From contig NZ_OY970459.1 of assembly GCF_963853665.1 (NCBI RefSeq), positions 4,898,001-4,962,000 on the forward strand: a stretch of DNA of 64,000 bases, given 5' to 3'. The position numbers and the translations under genes were made by a program. Under the pieces are notes generated by a model. The model had not been told where the DNA came from. It was given only the letters and a program-made list of their open reading frames with translations, and ran no database searches. This stretch comes from Mycobacterium decipiens (GTDB taxonomy: Bacteria > Actinomycetota > Actinomycetes > Mycobacteriales > Mycobacteriaceae). This document shows, one piece after another, positions 30,955-44,466 of the stretch. The number at the start of each line of letters is the position of its first letter. The first letter of the stretch is position 1.

Positions 30955-31829
30955 TGACAAAGGACTCATCGGTCGAACGTCACGTTGGCGAGATCGACGA
31001 GTTCGGCTACACCGTCGTCGAGGATGTCCTCGACGCTGGTTCGGTCGCTGCGTTCCTGGCGGACACGCATCGGCTGGAACGGGAGTTACCGACCGTCATC
31101 GCCAATTCCACAACGGTCGTCAAGGGCCTGGCGTGGCCCGGCCACGAGCCAGTCAACCGTGCCGACCACGACTGGGTGCGCATCGACAATTTGTTGTTGC
31201 ACGGCACCCGCTACGAGGCGCTACCCGTGCACCCCAGGGTGCTGCCGGTCGTCGAGGGTGTGCTGGGCCGCGACTGCCTGTTGTCGTGGTGCATGACCAG
31301 CAACCAGCTGCCGGGGGCGGTCGCGCAGCGCTTGCACTGCGACGACGAGATGTATCCGTTGCCGCGGCCCCACCAACCGCTGCTGTGCAACGCGTTGATC
31401 GCGCTGTGTGATTTCACCCCCGACAACGGCGCCACCCAAGTGGTGCCCGGTTCGCATCGCTGGCCCGAACAACCGTCGCCACCGTACCCGGAGGGTAAGT
31501 CGATCGAGATCAAAGCGGGCGACGCGCTGATCTGGAACGGCAGCCTCTGGCACACCGCGGCGGCCAACCGCACCGATGCGCCAAGGCCGGCATTGACCAT
31601 CAACTACTGCGTGGGATTCGTGCGCCAGCAGGTCAATCAGCAGCTCAGCATTCCGCGAGAGTTGGTGCGCCGCTTTGAACCTCGACTGCAAGAGTTGATC
31701 GGCTACGGGCTATACGCCGGAAAGATGGGCCGCATCGACTGGCGACCGCCGGCCGACTATCTCGACGGCGACAAGCATCCGTTCCTGGAGGCGGTTGCGG
31801 ACCGCGTAGCGGGATCCATCACGCTCTAA
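30954..31829 (+). CDS. Phytanoyl-CoA dioxygenase (PhyH) family protein
   Basis: Fe(II)/2-oxoglutarate oxygenase-fold protein of 291 residues; substrate unknown. The facial-triad residues are visible: His128 and Asp130 in LHCDDEMYP, distal His200 in SLWHTAAANR, and a likely 2-oxoglutarate-binding Arg211. ATG at 30954 overlaps the stop of the 26-codon ORF and has no good ribosome-binding site of its own, supporting coupled translation. It abuts galE1 tail to tail with no gap. Orthologue of Rv3633. The cell-envelope neighbourhood hints at lipid or sugar hydroxylation. Confidence 0.88.
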   Translation: MTKDSSVERHVGEIDEFGYTVVEDVLDAGSVAAFLADTHRLERELPTVIANSTTVVKGLAWPGHEPVNRADHDWVRIDNLLLHGTRYEALPVHPRVLPVVEGVLGRDCLLSWCMTSNQLPGAVAQRLHCDDEMYPLPRPHQPLLCNALIALCDFTPDNGATQVVPGSHRWPEQPSPPYPEGKSIEIKAGDALIWNGSLWHTAAANRTDAPRPALTINYCVGFVRQQVNQQLSIPRELVRRFEPRLQELIGYGLYAGKMGRIDWRPPADYLDGDKHPFLEAVADRVAGSITL

Positions 31830-34594
<2,765 letters not shown>

Positions 34595-34617
34595 CTTCAG
34601 CGCGGTCGCCATAGCCC

Positions 34618-34649
34618 GCTCGAGTGTCACGCCAGCGTGACACTCGAGC
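34618..34649. terminator. Perfect 32-bp palindrome between Rv3635-like gene and tRNA-Thr
   Basis: Arms GCTCGAGTGTCACGC (34618-34632) and GCGTGACACTCGAGC (34635-34649) are exact inverse complements, separated by CA. It lies 23 bases after the upstream stop and eleven bases beyond the tRNA 3' end, where both convergent transcripts would need to stop. There is no U-run, as is common for mycobacterial terminators. A protein-binding operator is the alternative reading. Confidence 0.55.
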
Positions 34650-34659
34650 GCAACTGAAG

Positions 34660-34735
34660 TGGAGCCGCCTAGGAGAATCGAACTCCTGACCTATTCATTA
34701 CGAGTGAATCGCTCTACCGACTGAGCTAAGGCGGC
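34660..34735 (-). tRNA. tRNA-Thr (anticodon CGT)
   Basis: Full cloverleaf on the minus strand: acceptor arm GCCGCCT/AGGCGGC, D-arm with AGCTCAGTCGGTAGAGC, anticodon loop CTCGTAA giving CGT (reads ACG), T-loop GTTCGATT and encoded CCA. Ends were set from the acceptor pairing and the CCA. Confidence 0.96.
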
Positions 34736-34828
34736 TTTGCCCCGCTGGCGCCCGCACGCCGGGCGGCACGAGTCTACGGCAGGCGGGCGGGACCACCCAA
34801 GTCCGGACTGCCCCGCCAGGGGATATCG

Positions 34829-36034
34829 CTAGCGCAATTCCTGGCCGACGGTGGCGACCATGGCGTCGACGGCGAACTTGGGTTTGACGTTGACCGCCAG
34901 CGCTTCCCGGCACGCCAGCACCGCCTCGATGCAGCGCAGCAGCCGCTCAGGCGCGGCATGAGTGGCCAGCGCCGCGACCCGGTCGGCCATATCCGGGTGG
35001 TTGGCCCGCACCCCACCGGCATTCGCCGAGACCACCAGCGCATCCCGGAAGTAGGTCGCCAGGTCGATCAGTGCCCGGTCCAGCGCATCGCGCGAGGCCC
35101 GGGTCTGACGGGATTTCTGCCGGCGTTCAAGGTCCTTTATCGCACCGGTGGCGCCGCGCAAGGCCGCACCGGTGCCCTTCCCGGTGCCACCGGCGCCGAG
35201 GGCCGTGCGCAGCTCTTCGGCCTCGTCCTCGGCGCGCTGCGCCGTCAGCTCCCGGGCCTCGGTCTCGGCGGCGGCCACCAACGCCTCGGCGGCGGCATAC
35301 GCCCGGGCGGGTGTGGCCGCGTCACGCACCAGGCCCAGCGCCTGTTCGCGCCGTTGCCGCGCGTCCGGATCGGTGGCCAACCGGCGTGCCCGTCCGACAT
35401 GACCGCCGCAGACGGACGCCGCCCAGTTCGCCGCATCGGGCGCTAGCCCGTCGCTGTCCACCAGCACCTGGGCAATCGCCGCGGTCGACGGCGTCACCAG
35501 CGCCACATGCCTGCACCGGGATCGCAACGTGACCGCGATGTCCTCGGGGTCCACTGACGGCGCGCACAGCAGGAACACCGTTGACGCCGGCGGCTCCTCG
35601 ACCACCTTCAGCAGCGCGTTCGCGGCGCCTTCGGTCAACCGATCCGCATCCTCGATCACCACGATCTGCCAGTGCCCGGTAGTTGGCCGGCGTGCGGCGA
35701 TTTGCACGATGGCCCGCATCTCGTCCACACCGATCGATAGGCCTTCGGGGATCACCCGGCGCACGTCGGCGTGCGTGCCCGCCAGCGTGGTCGTACACGC
35801 TCGGCAGCGTCCACATCCGGGCTCGGAGTCCGACCTGCATTGCAAGGCCGCCGCGAAGCACAATGCGGCGATCGAGCGCCCAGAACCCGGCGGACCCGTG
35901 ATCAACCATGCGTGTGTCATAGTCCCATCGCCACCCGCGATGTGAGCCGAATCACCCCGCGCCGCCTTGGCCGCGGCGATCAATGCGGCTTCCACCGCTT
36001 GCTGGCCTACCAGGCGCGCAAATACCCCAGACAT
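34829..36034 (-). CDS. holB: DNA polymerase III subunit delta'
   Basis: Clamp-loader subunit, cytoplasmic, about 401 residues. The AAA+ domain keeps a degenerate nucleotide site (GPPGSGRS, Arg in place of the Walker A Lys), as expected for delta', which does not hydrolyse ATP. A four-Cys zinc module CRSDSEPGCGRCRAC follows, then VVIEDADRLTEGAANALLK and the sensor segment SRCRH. ATG at 36034 gives the Rv3644c length; a GTG 12 bases upstream is possible. From memory, H37Rv carries extra genes (Rv3636-Rv3643) before this gene that are missing here. Confidence 0.92.
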   Translation of the reverse strand: MSGVFARLVGQQAVEAALIAAAKAARGDSAHIAGGDGTMTHAWLITGPPGSGRSIAALCFAAALQCRSDSEPGCGRCRACTTTLAGTHADVRRVIPEGLSIGVDEMRAIVQIAARRPTTGHWQIVVIEDADRLTEGAANALLKVVEEPPASTVFLLCAPSVDPEDIAVTLRSRCRHVALVTPSTAAIAQVLVDSDGLAPDAANWAASVCGGHVGRARRLATDPDARQRREQALGLVRDAATPARAYAAAEALVAAAETEARELTAQRAEDEAEELRTALGAGGTGKGTGAALRGATGAIKDLERRQKSRQTRASRDALDRALIDLATYFRDALVVSANAGGVRANHPDMADRVAALATHAAPERLLRCIEAVLACREALAVNVKPKFAVDAMVATVGQELR

Positions 36035-36188
36035 CACCGGCAACACTAGCTACCGGCCCCGACAGATACCGATCAGCGTTCGTTTCGCGATGATTCCGTG
36101 ATCTTTGGCGATTTTCGGCATCGTCAGACGACGTGCCGAGGCTCTCGTAAGTTTCCGGCGAGTCCCCGCAGCCCGATACGGTGGGCTG

Positions 36189-37799
36189 GTGGCAACCACG
36201 GCGGCACTACCCAGACGGATCGATGCATTCGTCCGGTGGGTGGTGCGCACCCCGTGGCCGCTGTTCTCGCTGAGCATGCTGCAGTCCGACATCATCGGCG
36301 CACTGTTCGTGCTCGGCTTCCTGCGCTACGGCCTGCCCCCCCAGGACCGCGTCGAGCTTGAGGATCTGCCACCGGTCAACCTGACGATCTTCATCAGCTC
36401 GGTGATCATCTTGTTCCTCGCCGGATTCGTGGTGAACCTGAAGCTGCTGATGCCGGTCTTCCGCTGGCAACGCCGCGACAACCTGCTCGCCGCGGCCGAT
36501 CCGACCGCCACCGAACTGGCCCGCAGCCGTGCGTTGCGCATGCCGTTCTACCGCACACTGAACAGCCTGGCGTCCTGGACCATCGGCGGCGTGGTGTTCA
36601 TCGTCGCTACCTGGTCGGTGGCCAGGCATGCGGCGCCGGTCGTGGCGGTCGCCACCGCATTGGGCGCCACCGCCACCGCCATCATCGGCTATCTGCAGTC
36701 CGAGCGAATACTGCGACCGGTGGCCGTTGCGGCGCTGCGCGGGGGTGTGCCGGAGAACGTCAAAGCCCCCGGCGTCATATTGCGACTCATGCTGACCTGG
36801 GTTCCGTCCACCTGTGTGCCGCTCCTGGCGATCGTGCTCGCCGTCGTGGCGGACAAGATCGCCCTGCTGCATGCCACACCGGAGACGATGTTTAATCCCA
36901 TCCTGATGATGGCGTTGGCGGCGTTGGGCATCGGATCGGTCAGCATCCTGTTGGTCGCCATGTCGATCGCCGACCCGTTGCGCCAGCTGCGCTGGGCGCT
37001 AAGCGAGGTGCAGCGCGGCAACTACAACGCCCACATGCAGATCTATGACGCCAGCGAACTGGGCCTGCTGCAAGCCGGCTTCAACGACATGGTGCGCGAT
37101 CTGTCCGAGCGGCAGCGGCTGCGTGACCTGTTCGGCCGCTACGTCGGCGAAGATGTGGCCCGAAGGGCCATAGAACGCGGCACCGAGTTGGGCGGTCAGG
37201 AACGCGACGTGGCGGTGCTGTTCGTGGATCTGGTCGGCTCCACGCAGCTGGCTGCGACACGACCGCCCGCCGAGGTCGTCCAGCTGCTCAACGAGTTCTT
37301 CCGGGTGGTGGTCGACACCGTCGGCCGGCACGGTGGATTCGTCAACAAATTCCAGGGCGACGCGGCGCTGGCGATCTTCGGTGCACCCATCGAACACCCC
37401 GATGGCGCCGGTGCCGCGCTATCGGCCGCACGTGAGCTGCACGACGAACTCATCCCGGTGCTGGGTTCCGCGGAGTTCGGCATCGGCGTGTCGGCCGGGC
37501 GGGCCATTGCCGGCCACATCGGCGCTCAAGCCCGCTTCGAGTACACGGTCATCGGCGACCCAGTCAACGAGGCCGCGCGGCTCACCGAGCTGGCCAAACT
37601 CGAGGAAGGCCATGTGCTGGCGTCGGCGATCGCGGTCAGCGGCGCCCTTGACGCCGAAGCGTTGTGCTGGGACGTCGGCGAGGTGGTTGAGCTACGTGGC
37701 CGCGCGGCACCCACGCAGCTGGCCCGACCGCTGAATCTGGCTGCACCCGACGAGGTTTCCCGCGAATCCAAGCAGATCTCGAGCGAAGTGCGCGGCTAA
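36189..37799 (+). CDS. Membrane adenylyl cyclase with HAMP domain
   Basis: Class III cyclase making cAMP, about 536 residues: six transmembrane helices in the first 270 residues, a HAMP domain after the last helix (SIADPLRQLRWALSEVQRGNY), then the catalytic domain. Catalytic residues are visible: metal Asp in FVDLVGSTQ, substrate-specifying Lys and Asp in NKFQGDAALAIFG, and the transition-state Asn/Arg in GDPVNEAAR. The longest frame starts at a TTG (36105); GTG at 36189 precedes the first recognisable conserved segment and is preferred. Orthologue of Rv3645. It converges on topA with 20 bases between stops. Confidence 0.92.
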   Translation: MATTAALPRRIDAFVRWVVRTPWPLFSLSMLQSDIIGALFVLGFLRYGLPPQDRVELEDLPPVNLTIFISSVIILFLAGFVVNLKLLMPVFRWQRRDNLLAAADPTATELARSRALRMPFYRTLNSLASWTIGGVVFIVATWSVARHAAPVVAVATALGATATAIIGYLQSERILRPVAVAALRGGVPENVKAPGVILRLMLTWVPSTCVPLLAIVLAVVADKIALLHATPETMFNPILMMALAALGIGSVSILLVAMSIADPLRQLRWALSEVQRGNYNAHMQIYDASELGLLQAGFNDMVRDLSERQRLRDLFGRYVGEDVARRAIERGTELGGQERDVAVLFVDLVGSTQLAATRPPAEVVQLLNEFFRVVVDTVGRHGGFVNKFQGDAALAIFGAPIEHPDGAGAALSAARELHDELIPVLGSAEFGIGVSAGRAIAGHIGAQARFEYTVIGDPVNEAARLTELAKLEEGHVLASAIAVSGALDAEALCWDVGEVVELRGRAAPTQLARPLNLAAPDEVSRESKQISSEVRG

Positions 37800-37819
37800 C
37801 CGCGGCACACAACACCTTG

Positions 37820-40597
<2,778 letters not shown>

Positions 40598-40836
40598 CTG
40601 CGCCTACGCTCCATCTCTTATCCCGGCCCCCGTTGCGGGACCACCCCTGCAGGTGGTGGGAGCGACCGACTGCTGAATTGTGGGCAATTCCGGTACTCCG
40701 TCGTTCCCTCGCCTGCGGGCAACTGACAATTTCGCACCCCAGGGCGGGCCTGCGCAAACCGACTGCAAAACTGGTGACCCGCAACACGGGCTCAAACGGC
40801 CGCTCACGGCTCGCTGGGGCAATCGGGGTCGCCGGG

Positions 40837-41415
40837 TTAGACTCTAGGCCATTGCGCCGCTGCCTCGGCGTTGTCGGGGGGTTCCCCCACGTTCTCTACC
40901 AGGCGCGATAGCCTGCGTCGACCGCTGATCCGCAGCGCGGGCCGGCCTCCGCGGGTACCGATCAGGGTGGGCGCGATCCCGACCCGCATCAGCGCCGACG
41001 CCAGCGGCGAATGGGTGTCCGGAGCGTGCGGATCCAGCCCCAGCAGATAGCGATCGGTTTCCGGGCTACCCGCCGCCAGGGTCCATGCGCGCAGCTCGCG
41101 GGGGCCGGGCAGCCATCGCGGGGGCACGGTCTTGACCGCACCGCGCGTCCACTCGGCGGCGATGCTGCACAGCGACGGGTCAACTGCCGTCCGCACCAGC
41201 GGGGTGTTTTCGTCGGTACGAGCGATCTCGGGTACCAAACCGGCTTCCTGGATCATCTCGGCCAGGGCCGATGCGCGCCAGAGCTCCTCTACGACCACCG
41301 ACAGGCGAGCGCCGGAACCCACCAGCACGATCTGGCCGGAGGCCGCCAGCACCCCGGAGAGATCCGCGACCGCGGGGGGTACCGACTCCGCGGCGAAGAA
41401 GGAAAGCTGGCTCAC
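40837..41415 (-). CDS. Conserved hypothetical protein (Rv3647c type)
   Basis: A 192-residue actinobacterial protein without an assigned function. It has the N-terminal MSQLSFFAAES, a hydrophobic strand GQIVLVGSGARLSVVV and a basic C-terminus with RPALRISGRRRLSRLVENVG. No transmembrane helix or catalytic motif is recognisable. It lies between cspA and topA on the same strand, separated from cspA by the large terminator hairpin. Codon use looks like its neighbours. Confidence 0.8.
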   Translation of the reverse strand: MSQLSFFAAESVPPAVADLSGVLAASGQIVLVGSGARLSVVVEELWRASALAEMIQEAGLVPEIARTDENTPLVRTAVDPSLCSIAAEWTRGAVKTVPPRWLPGPRELRAWTLAAGSPETDRYLLGLDPHAPDTHSPLASALMRVGIAPTLIGTRGGRPALRISGRRRLSRLVENVGEPPDNAEAAAQWPRV

Positions 41416-41485
41416 CTCACCGACAGTAAGCCAGCGAGCCGGTCGGCGGCTTCAGGCATCCGGCGCGCCGGCCACGCGCCGTGCC

Positions 41486-41541
41486 GAGCAGACGCAAAAC
41501 CCCCAAAACGGAGCCGTTTTGGGGGTCTTTTGCGTCTGCTC
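41486..41541 (-). terminator. Strong bidirectional terminator hairpin after cspA
   Basis: A near-perfect 56-base inverted repeat. Inner arms CCCCCAAAACGG and CCGTTTTGGGGG lie around AG, and outer arms GAGCAGACGCAAAA and TTTTGCGTCTGCTC extend the stem. It ends ten bases past the cspA stop. The built-in A and T runs give a U-tract for transcripts in either direction. It isolates cspA from the downstream gene. Confidence 0.8.
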
Positions 41542-41550
41542 GCGGGTAAC

Positions 41551-41754
41551 TCAGAGCGAGCGGACTCCGGTGGCCTGGGGGCCCTTAGGGCTGTGGCCGA
41601 TCTCGAATTCGACCTTCTGGTTTTCTTCAAGGGTGCGGAAGCCCGTTCCCTGGATCTCCGTGTAGTGGACAAACACATCCGCGGAACCGTCCTCGGGGGC
41701 GATGAAGCCGAACCCCTTCTCCGCGTTGAACCACTTCACAGTTCCCTGTGGCAT
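41551..41754 (-). CDS. cspA: Cold shock protein CspA
   Basis: A 67-residue single cold-shock domain: RNA-binding motifs KGFGFIAP (RNP1) and VFVHYTEI (RNP2) after the start [10 protein letters not shown]. It acts as a nucleic-acid chaperone. ATG at 41754 was chosen from the universal CspA start; the frame extends upstream without homology. The long upstream region (41755-42002, no gene) contains a G/C stem closed by a GAAA tetraloop about 30-55 bases before the start, probably in the 5' untranslated leader. Orthologue of Rv3648c. Confidence 0.96.
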
Positions 41755-42002
41755 TTCTCGATCTTTCCTTTTCTTCTGGGTGCGGGGCACCGCCTTTCGG
41801 CGCCCCGGGCCAGCTACGACCGCCATACCTAGCCGAGTCGCCGGAACTTCACCCGACCGATAACCTCGCAGGAACCGCGGCCGCAACGTCGATCCTGCGA
41901 AAGTTTGACACGAACACAGAAGCTGCGACCGCCAATCAGTCAATCATGTTCGTCGCGTCGGCGACAGCCTGTAACTGTGGACGGATTTGCGAAGGGTTAC
42001 AA

Positions 42003-44318
42003 ATGGCGAGTTTCGGCAGCGACCTGCTGGCCGCCGCGGTCGCGGGAACCCCGCCGGGCGAACATCCGCTCCGCCATGTCGCCGAGCTGCCACCGCGCAG
42101 TGGCCGACCGCGCGGTTGGCCGGAATGGGCCGAGCCCGACGTGGTTGGCGCGTTTGTCGACCGCGGCATCGTCTCGCCGTGGTCACACCAGCTCGAGGCC
42201 GCTCAGGTGGCCCATAGCGGCCGTCATGTCGTGGTGAGCACCGGTACCGCATCGGGCAAGTCGCTGGCCTATCAACTTCCGGTGCTCAACACGCTGGCAA
42301 CCGACCCCCGGGCCCGGGCGTTGTATTTGTCGCCGACGAAAGCGCTTGGTCACGATCAGTTGCGCGCCGCCCACACGCTGGCTGCAGCCGTTCCGCGGCT
42401 GGCTGACGTCGCGCCGACGGCCTATGACGGCGACAGTCCCGACGAAGTGCGCCGTTTCGCGCGCGAGCGCTCCCGGTGGCTGTTCTCCAACCCCGACATG
42501 ACCCACCTGTCGGTGCTTCGAAACCATGCGCGCTGGGCTGTCCTGTTACGAAACCTTCGTTTCGTGATCATCGATGAATGTCATTACTACCGTGGCGTTT
42601 TCGGCTCGAATGTGGCGATGGTGTTGCGCCGGCTGCTGCGGTTGTGCGCCCGTTACTCGGCTTACCCGACGGTCATCTTCGCCAGCGCGACGACGGCGTC
42701 GCCGGGCACCACGGCCGCAGAACTCATCGGTCAGCCGGTCGAGGAGGTCACCGAAGACGGCTCACCGCAAGGGGCCCGCACGGTGGCGTTGTGGGAGCCC
42801 GCGCTACGGACCGACCTGACCGGCGAGCATGGCGCCCCGGTGCGGCGGTCGGCCGGCGCCGAGGCGGCGCGAGTGATGGCCGACCTGATTGCCGAGGGCG
42901 CGCAGACCTTGACGTTCGTGCGATCGCGGCGCGCGGCGGAACTGACCGCGCTGGGTGCCCGGGCCCGGCTGGGCGACATCGCCCCGGAACTGTCCGACGC
43001 GGTGGCGTCGTATCGGGCCGGTTATCTCGCCGAGGACCGCAGCGCGCTGCACCAGGGCCTGGTCGAAGGCCGGCTGCGCGGTCTGGCCACCACCACCGCG
43101 CTGGAGCTGGGTGTGGATATCGCCGGGCTGGACGCGGTGGTGCAGGCCGGCTTTCCGGGGACGGTTGCATCGTTCTGGCAGCAGGCTGGCCGGTCGGGCC
43201 GACGCGGGCAGGGCGCGCTGGTGGTGCTGATCGCTCGCGACGATCCGCTGGACACCTATCTGGTCCACCACCCTGGTGCGCTGCTGGACAAGCCGGTGGA
43301 GCGGGTCGTGATCGATCCGGCCAACCCCCATCTATTGGGCCCCCAACTCCTTTGTGCGGCCACCGAACTACCGCTCGACGACGCCGAGATCCGATCGTGG
43401 GGCGCCGAGCAGGTGGCCGAGGGCCTGGTCGACGACGGGCTGTTGCGGCAACGGTCCGGCAAGTACTTTCCATCACCCGGAGTACAACCGCACGCGGCGG
43501 TGGATATTCGGGGTTCGGCTGGCGGCCAGATCGTCATCGTGGAGACCGACACCGGGCGGCTGCTGGGTAGCGTCGGCATCGGTCAGGCCCCGGCGTCGGT
43601 GCACCCGGGGGCGGTGTACCTGCACCAAGGTGAGAGCTATGTCGTCGACTCGCTGGATTTCCAGGACGGAATCGCGTTCGTACACTTCGAAGATCCCGAC
43701 TATGCGACCTACGCGCGTGAGGTCACCGACATCGCGGTCACCGGACCCGGTGAGCGGTTGGCTTTCGGGCCCGTCACCCTGGGTTTGGTGCCGGTGACGG
43801 TCACCCATCAGGTCATCGGCTACCTGCGCCGCCGGCTGTCCGGAGAGGTGATCGACTTCGTCGAGCTGGACCTACCGGAACAGGTGTTGCCCACCACCGC
43901 GGTCATGTACACCGTCACCGCCGATGCGTTGGGCTGCAACGGCATTGAGGCGCCGCGGATTCCCGGGTCGCTGCACGCCGCCGAACACGCGGCGATCGGG
44001 CTGCTGCCGTTGGTGGCCAGCTGCGACCGCGGCGACATCGGCGGCTTGTCCACCGCGATCGGTCCCGACGGGCTGCCCAGTGTCTTTGTCTACGACGGCT
44101 ATCCGGGCGGGGCGGGATTCGCCGAACGTGGGTTTCGACAGGCCCGCACCTGGTTGCATGCGACGGCCGCGGCCATCGCGGCGTGTGACTGCCCCAGCGG
44201 ATGCCCGTCGTGTGTGCAGTCCCCCAAGTGCGGTAACGGCAACGACCCGCTGGACAAGGCCGGTGCGGTGCGGGTGCTGCGGATGGTGCTCGCGGAGTTG
44301 GGCGACGAGGCGCGCTGA
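42003..44318 (+). CDS. DECH-box helicase with DUF1998 zinc domain (YprA/MrfA type)
   Basis: Superfamily 2 helicase of 771 residues. Motif I GTASGKS lies near residue 82, motif II IDECH near 188, motif III SATT and motif VI QQAGRSGRRGQ. The C-terminal domain holds the four-cysteine cluster CDCPSGCPSCVQSPKC of the DUF1998 group, whose Bacillus member MrfA unwinds DNA in repair of mitomycin damage. This subgroup was named for lying near Tad-type secretion genes in actinobacteria ('helicase/secretion neighborhood'), as it does here. ATG at 42003 matches the Rv3649 length; an upstream open frame reaches into the cspA leader. Confidence 0.92.
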   Translation: MASFGSDLLAAAVAGTPPGEHPLRHVAELPPRSGRPRGWPEWAEPDVVGAFVDRGIVSPWSHQLEAAQVAHSGRHVVVSTGTASGKSLAYQLPVLNTLATDPRARALYLSPTKALGHDQLRAAHTLAAAVPRLADVAPTAYDGDSPDEVRRFARERSRWLFSNPDMTHLSVLRNHARWAVLLRNLRFVIIDECHYYRGVFGSNVAMVLRRLLRLCARYSAYPTVIFASATTASPGTTAAELIGQPVEEVTEDGSPQGARTVALWEPALRTDLTGEHGAPVRRSAGAEAARVMADLIAEGAQTLTFVRSRRAAELTALGARARLGDIAPELSDAVASYRAGYLAEDRSALHQGLVEGRLRGLATTTALELGVDIAGLDAVVQAGFPGTVASFWQQAGRSGRRGQGALVVLIARDDPLDTYLVHHPGALLDKPVERVVIDPANPHLLGPQLLCAATELPLDDAEIRSWGAEQVAEGLVDDGLLRQRSGKYFPSPGVQPHAAVDIRGSAGGQIVIVETDTGRLLGSVGIGQAPASVHPGAVYLHQGESYVVDSLDFQDGIAFVHFEDPDYATYAREVTDIAVTGPGERLAFGPVTLGLVPVTVTHQVIGYLRRRLSGEVIDFVELDLPEQVLPTTAVMYTVTADALGCNGIEAPRIPGSLHAAEHAAIGLLPLVASCDRGDIGGLSTAIGPDGLPSVFVYDGYPGGAGFAERGFRQARTWLHATAAAIAACDCPSGCPSCVQSPKCGNGNDPLDKAGAVRVLRMVLAELGDEAR

Positions 44319-44466
44319 GCCGCCGGACAGCGCACCGTGACCAGCGGTGGAAATCTTGGCGAAACCACGGATGGGCTGCGCCATACCGCGCTACGGTGCA
44401 GTCTGCGGAGTACTTCGACGGTGATCCGGGCTCAAGCCGGGTCGTCGAGGCCTAGGGGGGGCTGAG

